NCBI GenBank assembly: GCA_030435675.1
Contig: CM059621.1
Coordinates: 10,416,001 to 10,480,000, forward strand
Length of the DNA: 64,000 nucleotides
Source: Steinernema hermaphroditum
Taxonomy: Eukaryota; Nematoda; Chromadorea; Rhabditida; Steinernematidae
Direction of reading: 5' to 3'
In this document: positions 49,001 to 59,974 of the stretch, one piece after another
Position numbering within the stretch: position 1 is the first letter of the stretch
Layout: every line of letters begins with the position of its first letter
Position numbers and translations under genes: made by a program
Notes under the pieces: generated by a model
Told to the model about the DNA's origin: nothing
Database searches by the model: none
Seen by the model: the letters and a program-made list of their open reading frames with translations, nothing else

Positions 49001-50373
49001 TCGACGACTTCCACGACGGTCGTTCTGGGTTCTTCTAAAGAGCTATTGTTAGCTGGAAGACCAAGATGCGTAATCATGCCGGTTGGAGCTGTGGTTTCGA
49101 GGACAGTGACCTCGGCTACGGTAGTTCTCTCGAGAACCTTCGGGGTCGTTTCAGAGGATACAACCGTCGTCTGACTGGATACTTCGGTGAATGGTTCCGT
49201 AAGGGAGGCCCCCTCTTTCGTCACTTCCGGAGGCGTACTCGGGCCCTCTGAGGTGGTCGTAGTGGCCCCTTCTTCTGGTTCGGTCGTCTTCACGACGCTG
49301 TGTGTGGTCGACGGCATTTCTGTCTTCTCTTCGCCTGATCCTTCGGTAGTCTTTTCTGCCACGGTGTTCGCTGAAAGGACAGGAATTGACAGGGGAACGC
49401 TACAGTATACCCACATCCAATCACATACACCGTCTCTGTTGAAGACAACGTCGTCGTCAAGCCCGGCTGAAGCACTCTTTCAGTCGATGTCACCGCCGTC
49501 TCAGTCACCCCTTAAAACCGCTCGTCGTCACCCTGTCCTTCCACCCTCTCCCGCCACCGTACCTTCTGAAGGCGTCGTTTTCGGTTCATCGGTGGTCGAA
49601 GCCGATGATTCCTCCTGCGATGGCTCTTCCGTTCTTGCTAAAACGAGAGCTACAGTCCCTGACAGAGTTTGACCCTCTACCGTAAGAAGACGCCTCCGGT
49701 GACTCGGTTGCGCCTTTGGTAGTTCCTTCTGTGGATTCATCTGTCTCCTCCTTCTCGTCTGACTCGTCCGACTCGGCGATTCCGTCGCCAGTCTCCGATG
49801 TTTCCTGGACACTTCTTTCAGTCGTCGGGAGCTCCGTGGAAGTCGTTGTGTACACGGTAGCCTTGTTTTCGGCCTCGGCGATGCTGTGATCTGCCGTCAG
49901 TACTTCTGTACCTCCTTCCCGGGGCTCCACGGTGGCAGCGGTGACGAGCGTTTTCGGGACGACGGGCTTTTCCTGCAGAGGATCTTCCCCCTTCTTCGTC
50001 GCATCGGAATCGGCTTCCTCCTCTGTCTTCGGAGTCGTCGCCTTCACAAGATCCTCGAGGGTCACCGTAACCTCTGTAAGCAAACTCTCAGTCATGCCCC
50101 TCCCCAGGAAACTCACTTCGGGTCTCCGCCTCGGGCCTGGCCATCGGGACTAGTTCTTCAGGGATGCATTTGCAAGAGCACGTGCATTGGTTCTTCTTGA
50201 TCGTTTTCACGATCGTGAAATCTTCAAAACAGGTTTTAGGGCTGCGCCCAGGGGGGTCTACCTTTGGTGCCATCCTCATGGATGGTCTTCTGGAGCACGG
50301 AGGCATCGGTGGCGAGGCAGAGGATGAGCAGGAGTCCGAGAATCGCCTTCGGAGTTGTCGGCGGCGACCGCAT
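46081..50373 (-). CDS. Large secreted Thr/Ser-rich mucin-like protein
   Basis: I do not recognise a named ortholog. About seven exons give roughly 1,300 residues. A signal peptide (LGLLLILCLATDASV) is followed by a short Cys cluster (CTCSCKC), then an acidic Thr/Ser/Glu-rich mucin region, a short basic coiled coil (RWRKLLGRLKTQLEELRSEK), and a five-residue repeat array of the form E-x-T-T-x (47340-47830). Next come a repeated motif EMSFSIDD / GMSFSIDMN, a dense Arg/Glu coiled coil (RQRQLELERREREENERRL), and a C-terminal Cys domain (CRSIRRFI, WIMKNCLFA, FPQASCSQIQQFFESCF, stop 46081-46083). The compact C-terminal Cys/aromatic domain looks conserved and may anchor the protein. The extended O-glycosylatable body suggests a cuticle, pharyngeal or surface-coat role; that is inference. 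The splice near 49.37-49.42 kb was set by phase. Confidence 0.78.
47340..47830 (-). repeat. 15-bp coding tandem repeat with 165-bp higher-order unit
   Basis: Basic unit 15 bp (five residues, E-x-T-T-x). A block of 11 units (165 bp) starting at 47479 recurs at 47644 almost unchanged, including the odd units with Trp (LWSTT) and Ile (ETTIL). This indicates recent block duplication. Confidence 0.85.
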
Positions 50374-51186
50374 CTCGGCACGACCTAAAATGTTCTGACG
50401 GCTGAGAATCGCGCTTTTCCCGAGCAGCCTTGACCGCGAGACGCCGTTTGAACTGTTCAGTCAGCTCGGAAACGCGATTGAAACAACGACGGACACAGAG
50501 AGTACTGTAGATCGACGGGATCCTAGGCGAGGACCACCCCAGTAGGAGTGAGTGGAGTGTCGAGAGGACCTGTCGGAGTGCAGGCCTGCCCGTCTAAATG
50601 CACCTAAAGGGGAGGTGGACGGAGAAGTTCTCCGCCGAAAAAGGCGAAAGGCGAAAGTAACGAAAGGCGCTTAGAGGTGGCGCTGGCGATCTTATCGGCG
50701 CCGATGCCGTTTTAGGGGAAAACGAGAAGCGAACACCGAGATTCGCATATTAGATACGGGACGACCTCTGCGGGCGGAGGTCAGGAGAGGCTTCCCTCCC
50801 CGAGGCAGGCGCAGGCACGAGAAGCGGCGACTTTGTAACCTTTCTCGACGGCGATTTGGCCTTGAATTCGTTAGGGTGGTGCGGGGAGTAGCGTGCTCGC
50901 GAAAAAGGCGAATTTGACCCAATTTGACGATGATTTCTTTACGGTTTTGTAAAGACGACGCGAAGGAACGACACCAAATCCGATGATTTCGTTTTTAGCG
51001 GAGTGCCGAGGTTGTCGACACGAGGTTTGACCTCCAGGGCAGCGCAGCGACCGTTCCGCCGGTCGAAAAACGACTGCCAGCAACACCGCTGGTGTCCTGG
51101 AAACACAAGCAGCCGAAGGACATCTGGAAGCGGAACCGTCACCGGGAAAGCGAGAAGTCGTGGGAGGCCTCGGTGGAAGCAGCTTA

Positions 51187-51728
51187 CACGCGAGACTAGA
51201 GGCAAACGGTACATCTAGGTGAGTGTATTAACCATGCGAAATACTATGTGCCCTCGCTGGAAAGCGAGCGAGAAAAAGAAGTTTAAAGTTTTGGGTATCG
51301 GGGTATATGCGAGAATGGCGGCACGAAACACCATTCTCAATGTGGCGCAGTTGTATGTCGTTTGCCTACCATGTTTGCGGGGGTTGCGGGTTCGAATCCC
51401 CGCACCATTCATTCTTTTCCAATCAACTTCATAACCTTCATGAAAGGTCGTTAACGTGCTTTTAATAGACACATACAAAATAAGAAACTGCCAACTGCTA
51501 TATTCAACGCAACATTCTTCGAATCCGCGACCTCGCAAACATGGTAGGCAGACGTCATACCACTGCGCCACATTGACAATGGTGTTTCGTGCCGCCATTC
51601 TCGCATATACCCCGATACCCAAAAGTTCAAACCTCTTTTTCTCGCTCGTTTTCCAGCGAGGGCACTTAGTATTTTGTATGGTTAATACACTCATCTAGGT
51701 CTACCGTTTGCCCCTAGTCTCGCGTCGA
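51187..51728. repeat. Inverted repeat whose arms contain a tRNA-like segment
   Basis: Arms of about 195 bp (51187-51385 and 51535-51728, inverted) start CGCGAGACTA. Each arm carries a Pol III promoter-like pair: A box TGGCGCAGT(T/G)GTATG, and in the left arm B box GGTTCGAATCC at 51390-51400 after GTTTGCCTACCATGTTTGCG. The anticodon stem does not pair, so it is not a working tRNA. It looks like a tRNA-derived SINE duplicated head to head. Confidence 0.6.
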
Positions 51729-51784
51729 TCTTAGCGTTTGATGATTGACCCGTCCCTTGTTAGTTCTGCGAGTGGAGTCCGGAA

Positions 51785-52275
51785 CAGTTTCAAGTTTCAA
51801 GTTTATTTTGTGAAATCAACATTGATACAATGTGTCACACCCCATTATTTGCCCACTCTGGACGCAATTCTTCTCGGGCGCGCTGCTGCCATCTTGTGGT
51901 GCCGAGTTTCTTCACAAAGTCATCTCGCCATCTTGTCCGCGGCCTTCCGAGTGGTCTTGTTACTGGTGGACGCCATTCTTCCAGTTCACGCGACCATTTT
52001 TCCGGTGATTCATTGGCGAGCTTCCAAGCGTAGTTCCATTTGCGCTTCTTTGCGGCTTCCACGACGTCGGTGAACTTCGTAACTCCTCGCAACCAGTCGT
52101 TGCTCTTCTTGTCGAGGAGTCTCACACCGACGACCCTGCGTTGCATCCGTCGCTGGCCGGCTGCAAGCTTCCGCTGCGCTGTCTGTGTCAACGCCCATGT
52201 CTCGCATCCATACAGCATTGCCGGGAGAATGCACTGGTCGTGCAGGCGTCGTTTCCACCGCATCTGCACTGTCTT
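51785..52275 (-). mobile_element. 3' remnant of a non-LTR retrotransposon (LINE)
   Basis: A 144-codon minus-strand frame matches the C-terminal end of LINE reverse transcriptases: the motif LPAMLYGCETWALT, RRMQRRVVGVRLLD, and GRPRTRWRDDFVKK. It is truncated upstream. The 3' end carries a short AAACTTG tandem tail (51788-51803), typical of RTE/CR1-type elements. Confidence 0.8.
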
Positions 52276-52876
52276 CGAAGTCAGGAACTCTTGGTCAGGA
52301 ACTCTTGGTCCAAAGTCCGGAACAGGCAGAACACAAACTTCGAGCGATCCTAGAAATCATCGCTTCTTTGCTAAAAGGCTCCGAAGTCTTTTCAAACGGC
52401 GGCGGAAAATGAATAACCTAGGTGCACGATCTTTTGTATTCTGTGTGTGGGATGGATCCAAAAAACCCAGGGAGGGAGACGGAAGAGTTCGTTAGAGAAT
52501 AAGAAAATGCCATTTCCGAAGGACGCTTTCGAGCATCGCGTACCATAATCACAATACCATACCATAATCATAATAACGTTTGCCCTCGTGACTTAACAGA
52601 CCTGAAAAGCTCGATCACACTGATAATCGAATCCAATCTCCATGATTAGAGCACGCAGCAAAATGATCTTCGTTATGTTTATTTCGTTCATGGTATCCAA
52701 GAGACATTTCCAGAGAGCCAGTGTGAAACGGAGTGTAGCAGTGTTACAAAAAAGGAAGGTATTGCTGTGGATAGAATTCATCTCCCCAACTTCCCCAACT
52801 TATTTGGAAAGCCCAGTATGCAGAAGGGTTCCCAAATGCACCATCGATTCCTTCTGATCGCCGTTTCACTACTACT

Positions 52877-52973
52877 ACTCCCCTTTCCAAGGGGCCAGTC
52901 TCCCCTTTCCAAGGGGCCAGTCCCGGCGGGTACTCCCCTTTCCAAGGGGCCAGTCCCGGCGGGCGCTGGACAC
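52877..52973. repeat. Short tandem repeat with palindromic core
   Basis: Three copies of CCCCTTTCCAAGGGGCCAGT separated by variable spacers (TC or CCGGCGGGTACT). Each copy contains the palindrome CCCCTTTCCAAGGGG. Confidence 0.75.
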
Positions 52974-53713
52974 TTCGTCGGCGAGTCCGCTGTCGGCGCT
53001 GTCCCTCAGAGATAACAAAGTTTATCGAGTTGCGATGAGCGAGCAATTGGAGGATGTGCCAAGGGCTTTGATGTGCCCGAGGCGCCCCGATCGATAACTG
53101 GGACTTCCACTCGACGCCTTCCCGGCCGCCGCGGGCACATGGCCCACACGCGTTTTGACAGATGACGTCCAAAGTTAGGCGACCTGGCCGCCCCCTTTGT
53201 CCTTTTGTCCGGTCACGGCGCCTTTGTCGCCGTTTTTCGCTTCCGGCGCCCCTGAAGAGGCGACTAATTAAAAATCGATGCAATATTTATGCCCTGGAGC
53301 CATATTTCCGTTGTTTCCTCGGCGCCGTCGCCATCGATTTACCTAGCCGCGCGACTCCGAGTGCCTCTACCCGCTCCGGACTCCGTCGGGCCTTCCCGGT
53401 GTCCGCTGGCATCCCGCCAGCCTGGCCACCCCCCGCTCGGCCCTTTACACCGCATCGGAACTCCGTTGTCTTTCGACGGCGCCAGTCCGATCATCGCCGC
53501 TCCTCCGATTTGCATATTCCCCTCACGGACCTAATATTTACGTCTTTTTAATCCGCGTAATCCAATGAGGTACGCGGCCCTCGAGCTCTTTAATTAGTGG
53601 CCGAAGGCCGTTCTCCGCCGCAGGCTTGTCCACTCTGCGCGGAGACGTCCCCGTCGGAGCTGATCCTCGGCTTCGCTTTCAGATCGATCGATCGCCGGTC
53701 GCCCAGAAGCGCG

Positions 53714-56700
53714 ATGCGCGACCAGGGCGCCGTGCCGTCGATGATTCCACAGGGGGTATGTGGCCTCTTGGCGTCCTCCCCTGAGTCCCTCTTTTAGGCC
53801 GGAAGCGCTCCTCTGCCGGGAATGGATCTGAAGAAGCGGGGCAAGTTGATGTGCGTGAAAGTGTGCCTTCTGAACCAGACGACGGCCGTCTTCCACCTCG
53901 GGGTTTGTTTATTCGCCTCAAAGGTCATTAGCCGAAAGGCATTAAGTGGGCCGTCTCGGGTCTCCAGGGCATCCGCCGACTCTATCGGAGACGTCTTTGG
54001 GATTAACATGAAATTATTCGGAAACGGCGGCGAACGGCCGAAAACAAATTGCCTCCAAACGGCGATCTCCGCGAGGCGGCGATTTTCCCCCTATCAGTTT
54101 AAACAGTATCTGAGATGTCCAGGGGAAAACAAACCATCCATCACTTCCGAAAAGCCCTCCGTTTCAGCACAAGGCTCTCGGGGAGGCGCTCTTCGATGAG
54201 GTTTGCCGGTACCTCAACCTCCTGGAGAAGGACTACTTCGGACTGGAGTTCCTCGACTGCTACGGCAACAGAGTGAGCTTCCAGCGCCCTGGAGAACCCA
54301 AGAGCTCCTCTTTCAGTGCTGGCTGGACAAGGAGAAGACGATTCTCCGACAGATCACTCAAGCCCACAGCGACGGAAAGTTCTACTTCGTCGTCAAGTTC
54401 TACACCCCGAACCCCTCCGAGCTCGAGGAGGAGTACACGAGGTCTTCGGATCCGGGGAGCCGCCCTAACCACTGCTTCTAGATACCTGCTGAGCCTCCAA
54501 ATCAAGCGAGACCTCGCGATGGGCGAGTTTATCTGCATCGAGAACACGGCCGCCCTCATGGTCGCCTACCTCGTACAGTCCGAGTGCGGCGACTTCTCAC
54601 CCGACGACTACCCCGGTAGGCCCACACACAACGTCCCGCATACCGTCACCCTTACAGACCACAGCTACCTTTCGGCGAGGAACTTCGTGCCGAATCAGAC
54701 GATCCCGTTCCAGATCAAGGTGATGCAGAACCACAAGCAGCTCATGTAGGTCCCCCACCAGAGCTTCGAGATGGCTTCTTCAGAGGCATGAACCCCGCGG
54801 AGAGCGAGTTCGCGCTCCTGGAGACGGCGCGCCGCTGCGACTTCTATGGCGTCAAGTTCCACGCGGCGAAAGACGTCGAGGCGAGCGCCGTGAACCTGAG
54901 CGTCGTCCACGGCGGCATCAAGGTCTTCCAGAACTTGCATTTCGTCACCACCTTCTCCTGGGCCAAGATCCGGAAACTCAGCTTCAAACGCAAGAAGCTG
55001 CTTATCAAGCTGCACCCCGAGAGCTACGTGGGTGGGCCCCCCGGCGGCCAGAGGACCGTTGCCTTTCAGCAGTTCTACAAGGAGACCATCGAGTTCGGCT
55101 TCGAGACGCGTAACGAGTGCAAGAACTTCTGGAAGAAGTGCGTCGAGCACCACGCCTTCTTCCGCTGCGTCGACGTCGCCGAGACGAAGAAGCCGAAGGA
55201 GTCTCGCCTCTTCTCGCGCGGTTCCTCCTTCCGCTATCACGGCCGCACCCAGAAGCAGCTCATCGACTACGTCCGCGAGCACCACAAGCGCCGCGAGCCC
55301 TTCACCAGGTAGGCCTCCGCCCCGGCCCCTCAGGATTGCTCCCCTTTAGGCCGATCAACGCAGGACTCAGCCTTGAGCGCGACAGGCTCGCCAGGCTGCA
55401 CTATGGCCTCGGGCCCTCCGGATACGCAACCCTTGAGCGGAAGCAGCAGAAACCGGTCTCCTTCACCAGTTCGATGCCGCACATTGGCCAGGCGCCCGCG
55501 CAAGGTACCGCCTCCGTTTCGGGGGCCACCTTCACCCCCTTCACTGTCTCCACCACCGTAGCGCACCCTCCTAGAAGTAGGCCCGCTAGCCAGTACTATT
55601 ATCGTAACCACAGCGACCACCTCTCCGATGACCTCAGTGGTGACGAGCGGATGTGCACCTCGGACATTGATACCTCAACGACGACGGCGGCGGCTGCGGA
55701 GAAGCCCCAGAGACGCTTTCCGGAGAAGCAGCAGACGCCAATGAGCCTTTCGCTGCCGAACGTGCTCTCCGACGACGTGCGGCTCGTTTGCCGGGAGTTC
55801 GAGCTGCAGTGCGAGTGTCCCCCGAAGTCGGTCAGCGGCGACAACTTCCTCGAGCGCCTCGGCGCCGATGACAACGTCTCCGAAGACTCCTACCGTCTCG
55901 CCGACCACGAGTCCTCGCAGCCCAACATCCTCAACACCACCTTCACCGCCAAGAGGGTCGGCAACGTCATCGTCAAGCGGATCATGGCCAAGAGCACCCC
56001 CAACACCACCGACGACGAAGAGTCAACGGCTTCAGAGTCGGCCCCTGTCCACCGGAAGGCACTGCGTCCCTCTGCCAAGTACTACTCCCCCTTCCACCCG
56101 CAAGCTACCTCCCTGACGCGGACGACGGCTCCCATCGAGATCGACGGTCCCAACGTGAAGCTCCCGGCGCCGTTGCCCTCAGAAGCGCCCACCTACACCT
56201 CCACGGGGGCGCTCCTTGTGCGCCCGAAGCTCATCGACGTCGCGAAGGAGAACGGCGCCTCCGAGAGGTCTGGCGCCTACAAGACGTTCTCCGAGAAGAG
56301 GCCAGAGGTGTACGCGGTGCCGCCGACACTCAACGGCGTCTCGGGACCCCTCCCCGGGAGGGTTCTGGCGCGCGACAATATCGTCATTACACCCGAGGGC
56401 ATCAAGGAGAAGCGTCCGAAGCCTGTCGTGCCCCCGAAGCCGAAGAACCTCCCCCGTCCCGTCGTCCACATGCACGACGTCGACGATACCGTATCCGAGC
56501 CCATAATGCCCCCTCCACCGACCGCCACGTCGCCCAAAGCCCAATCGGAAGTGTTGCAAATGCCTACGGTAGATTCAGCGATCTCAGGACCGCCGAAAGA
56601 GTCGACGAGGTCGGCGCCGCTGCAGAAGAGCAAGTCGGAGGACCTGATGAAAAGGCCACCCACGTTGATCTCGGTGGAGAGTGTGGATCAGCCGGAAGTG

Positions 56701-57327
56701 AAGAAGTGTCATCTCTTCAACAGCGAAATCCCTTACGTTCTGACGATGCGGACGGTGGAGGCGCCGAGCCAGGAAAGGCAGAGTCCCGCCGCGACGTCGT
56801 TCGGCGGGGGCCGCCGGAAGTCGTTCGACTTCGTCCCGAAGAAGCATCTGCCCTCGCCCGGTAGCTTCTCGTCGCAGGACCACTCTGTCTCGCCAACGAC
56901 GCCCGACTCAGGCAACGTGCTGGAGTACGTCCTGCGCCGACGTTCCCTGAGCAGCGAGAGGGCGCAGAAAGAGCGGAGACGCCGGCATCTGACACAGCCG
57001 ATCCGCCTCGACGATGCCGGGCCCGTCGAGGCGCTCCACAAACTGAGCCGGAGCCAGGAGCTCTGCGAGTTCCACGACGACCTCCCGCCGCCCCCCGAGG
57101 CGCCTCGATCTCCGCCAGAAGACCTCAACAACGAGCCGATGCCCTCGCCTCCACCCCCACCGCCCCCTCCGACCTCGGGAGCCTCCTCCGGCACCCCTCC
57201 CTACATTGACGACTCCTCTTCGAAGGAGGAGGAGGGCGCCGCCCCGCCACCCGCCGTCGCCGCCACACACGACGGCGCCCCGAAGTCGCTGCGCACGCCG
57301 AGCGGCCTCCTGTGGACCGACTTCTAA
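53714..57327 (+). CDS. frm-3: FERM-FA protein corresponding to the N-terminal half of FARP1/2 (FRM-3-like)
   Basis: FARP-type FERM proteins link membrane receptors to the cytoskeleton at synapses and adhesion sites. Exons: 53714-53755, 53798-53902, 54168-54272, 54317-54441, 54482-54615, 54658-54745, 54784-55308, 55350-57327, in frame, 1033 residues. FERM landmarks in order: LFDEVCRYLNLLEKDYFGLE, KFYFVVKFYTPNPSELEEEY, LLSLQIKRDLAMGEF, FALLETARRCDFYGVKFHAA, FSWAKIRKLSFKRKKLLIKL and CKNFWKKCVEHHAFFRC. The FERM-adjacent motif RLFSRGSSFRYHGRTQKQLI matches FARP closely. The last exon is one long low-complexity tail rich in Pro and Ser, with polyproline (PSPPPPPPPP), ending LLWTDF. There is no DH or PH domain before the stop, unlike vertebrate FARP. 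The start at 53714 may be replaced by Met 53822. Confidence 0.9.
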
Positions 57328-57350
57328 ATCCGAGTGCACATCCGCTGCCG

Positions 57351-57460
57351 CCCCGCCCCGCCCCGCCCCGCCCCGCCCCGCCCCGCCCCGCCCCGCCCCG
57401 CCCCGCCCCGCCCCGCCCCGCCCCGCCCCGCCCCGCCCCGCCCCGCCCCGCCCCGCCCCG
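57351..57460 (+). repeat. Perfect CCCCG pentanucleotide array in the FERM gene 3' UTR
   Basis: 22 uninterrupted CCCCG units beginning 23 bases after the stop codon. The complementary strand is (CGGGG)n, a strong G-quadruplex former. Confidence 0.97.
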
Positions 57461-57559
57461 CTGCCTCCATCTGTGCCACCCTAAGTGCCCCTCTACCGTA
57501 GTCTTTGAGAGATCTGTGTGATGTGAGTGACGTGTGTCGATTTCTATTATTTATTAATC

Positions 57560-57565
57560 AATAAA
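57560..57565 (+). terminator. Poly(A) signal of the FERM gene
   Basis: AATAAA about 230 bases after the stop and 111 bases before a trans-splice-type acceptor. Confidence 0.75.
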
Positions 57566-57663
57566 GTTCCTAAATACCTTTGGTGTGCCTCTGTCCACTC
57601 ACACTTCAAGTAACACCGTTGAGCACGAAGCATGACGTCTACTACCGTATCCAGGACTCCACA

Positions 57664-57675
57664 TCGCCTTTTTAG
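57664..57675 (+). promoter_or_regulatory. Probable operon-type trans-splice acceptor before the RhoGEF cistron
   Basis: CGCCTTTTTAG lies 110 bases downstream of the AATAAA of the FERM gene, the spacing seen between cistrons of nematode operons. It is followed by an open frame leading into the RhoGEF exons. Confidence 0.5.
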
Positions 57676-57752
57676 GGCTGGGCTTGCGCAAGAGTCGTTC
57701 GGGTACCACGGCCTTCGAAGTTTCCACACGGCGGCGGCCTCTCGACGGAAGC

Positions 57753-59923
57753 ATGATCAGGTATACGGTAGTCCCGGACTGTGACGTCTACCTTTCTACA
57801 GTAGGACTACCGTGTGCTCGAGCGACAGCGACGACTTCGAAGTCAGTCGTGGCCCGACGCCCCTCAGCGCCAAAAGTATCGTAATTCCTGGGAGTCTAAC
57901 TGGCGACGGTGTTCTAGAGCGCAGCTTACTGTCCCTAGAGTCGCTCGGCCTCTCCGACTTCTCCATCGCGATCCACTCGAGGTCGCCGTTCGACTGCGCC
58001 GAGGTGAGGAGGGATACGGTAGCCGTGGACACCCTTTGCAGTTCCACAGCGATGTCGCCTTCCACATCGTCAAGGAGATGCTGTGCGGAGAGTGGACCAC
58101 ACAAAACGAGCTAAGACTCGTCAACGAGGTTGGGCCGAAGTCAGGCGTGCTCGGAGTGACTCCTGCTTGCAGCACTACTTCGGCGACCTGAAGAGGAGCG
58201 CTCCGGAGCGCTGCCATGTCGTGGACGAGTTCGTGGTGCTGCTGGCGGCGGTGCAGACGGGCGCCGAGGAACGCACCGTGGAGCTGGAGCACACCGTTCG
58301 GAACTGGTGAGTCCCCTCGCACACTTCTAAACCCCTCCTCGAAGGAAGGACAGCTCCATGGCCATCGGGAACGTCCTTCTCTGCCTCATGCACAACTCCA
58401 TCCCGCAGTTCCGGGCGCTGCTTGCCCAGATGCCCGTCTTTGTCGCCGCGAGCCACCAGTTGACGTCGATGCATGGCCCTATCTCCGACAGGATCCGCGC
58501 ACTCGACGCCGAGGGGAGACTCTTCTTCGTCGATATCCTCTGGACAGTCGTCCGCCTCGCCTACAAGACCGTCACATGGCAGAACGTAGGCCCACCGCTC
58601 CCTGATTACAGAGACCCTCCTTCAGAGCCTCGGCCGTCTGGTGGAGTGCTTCCTCGAGGTGCAGCACATGGCCCTCGGGCAGACGAGGATCGCCCTCGAG
58701 AAGATCTCGGCGTTCAACAGGGAGACCGAGAAGACTCGGGAGAGTGAGCTACCATACCGTTCCTTTTCATCCCCTCCGGCATTTAGATGTGAACGACTAC
58801 GTGAAACTGATACAACTCGAACAGATTCTCAACGCTTCGCGCCAGCTGGTGCAGCCTAACCGGGTAACATGCCGTCTTCGCGTTCACATACCGTTCTCCC
58901 ACTGCAGAAGTTCGTGCGCGAGGGCTTTGCTCAGGTAATCACCGCCCAAGGTGCCGTTCCCTCGATGGTGGTCCTCTTCCGTGACTCTCTTCTGCTCGCC
59001 TCTGCCTGCACGAGGCGCGCTTCGAGGACTATCGACTTCTCCGTCGACAGCCACATCCCCCTTCGAGAAATTACGGTGAACATCGAAGAACTGCTGGTGC
59101 ATAGAAGCTGCTTTCAGTACGAAGACAAGAGCTCCGCCATCGGCATCACCCACTGCGGGTCGCCACTACTTCTTAGCTTCGCCTCCGAGGACATCCAGCG
59201 GCTGTGGATGCGAGACCTCGACGCGTCGGTGCGGAGCGCCAAGGAGATGCCCCTCCGGCTGCTTCCGGAAGTCGTCGCCCCCGAGCGGAAGGTCGTCTCC
59301 TTCGCCGACTCTGTGGTCGACTCGCGCTCCAACGGCTCAACAGCGCAGCCTCCGAGTAAAGTGCCGCCCAAGGCGCTCGAGCCGAGTTCGAAGGCGCCAT
59401 TCCTCTCCTGCTGGCTTCGACAGAAAACGATATCCGCGGTGCGCCAGAACCTGAGCGTGCAGCGACAACTCTCGGGGTATCTTTTCCGAAGACGATCCGT
59501 GGTCCATGAGTGGCAGCTGCTCTGGGCACAGATCTCCGGCACTCAGAACCTCATGCTTTACCTTTCGCACACAGGTGGTGAGCACTCATAACTGCCTGAA
59601 TGTTGATCGACGTTTCAGACCTAAAGCCTCTCGCCATCATCGACCTCATCGGCTGCTTCGTTGGCGTTCCATCCGTCGACGAAACAGTTTCGGAAGAGTC
59701 GGAAGAGGTCGGCAAAAACAATTACCTTTTCAAAGTGAAGGTCGACCTTCAACAGAGCTTCATTTTCCGTGTGGAGAGCCGCCACGATCTAGTCAGGTAC
59801 TTCCCTAGAGCCTCCCACTTCCGACGACCGTTTCCTAGATGGATAACCGAAATTCATGAAAGTTCCAGTCTTGACCGGGAACCTGGACCCCTCGATCCAC
59901 TTACGATGCTTGCCATAACATGA
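57753..59923 (+). CDS. DH-PH-PH Rho guanine nucleotide exchange factor, C-terminal half of FARP
   Basis: A DH domain exchanges GDP for GTP on Rac/Cdc42-type GTPases; in FARP it is followed by two PH domains. Exons: 57753-57760, 57802-58003, 58042-58128, 58173-58306, 58345-58585, 58626-58743, 58787-58863, 58908-59574, 59619-59796, 59839-59923, in frame, 598 residues from MISRTTV. The DH helices start FHSDVAFHIVKEML (FARP: AYFIAKEV) and end VNDYVKLIQLEQIL. PH1 begins KFVREGFAQVI and VVLFRDSLLLAS; PH2 begins RQLSGYLFRRRSVVHEWQLL and ends VESRHDLVRWITEIHES. The first DH helix has lost the FARP TERTY (here GEWTTQNE), so catalytic activity is open. Domain order equals the C-terminal half of FARP1/2, directly downstream of the N-terminal half. 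If a cryptic splice joins the two, the gene would be one; I found no in-phase donor. Confidence 0.85.
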
Positions 59924-59934
59924 CCATCAGAGAA

Positions 59935-59940
59935 TTTATT
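59935..59940 (-). terminator. Poly(A) signal of pigx
   Basis: AATAAA on the minus strand 35 bases past the pigx stop, inside the 51-bp gap between two convergent coding regions. Confidence 0.65.
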
Positions 59941-59974
59941 AGCGAGGATCTACAACAAAAGTTAATTAAATTAT

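Larger units (their letters stand above)
50374..53713. other. Repeat-rich intergenic region
   Basis: 3.3 kb between the divergent mucin-like and FERM genes. Besides the three repeats listed separately I see no gene; open frames up to 179 codons reflect GC content and the tandem repeat. Confidence 0.5.

Noticed and set aside
51340..51410. Functional tRNA gene
   Set aside because: A and B boxes are present but the anticodon stem cannot pair and the sequence is duplicated as an inverted repeat, so it is called tRNA-like only.
52744..53283. 179-codon minus-strand frame containing PGLAPWKGE repeats
   Set aside because: The repeat is produced by the palindromic tandem DNA repeat at 52877-52973; nothing else in the frame is protein-like.
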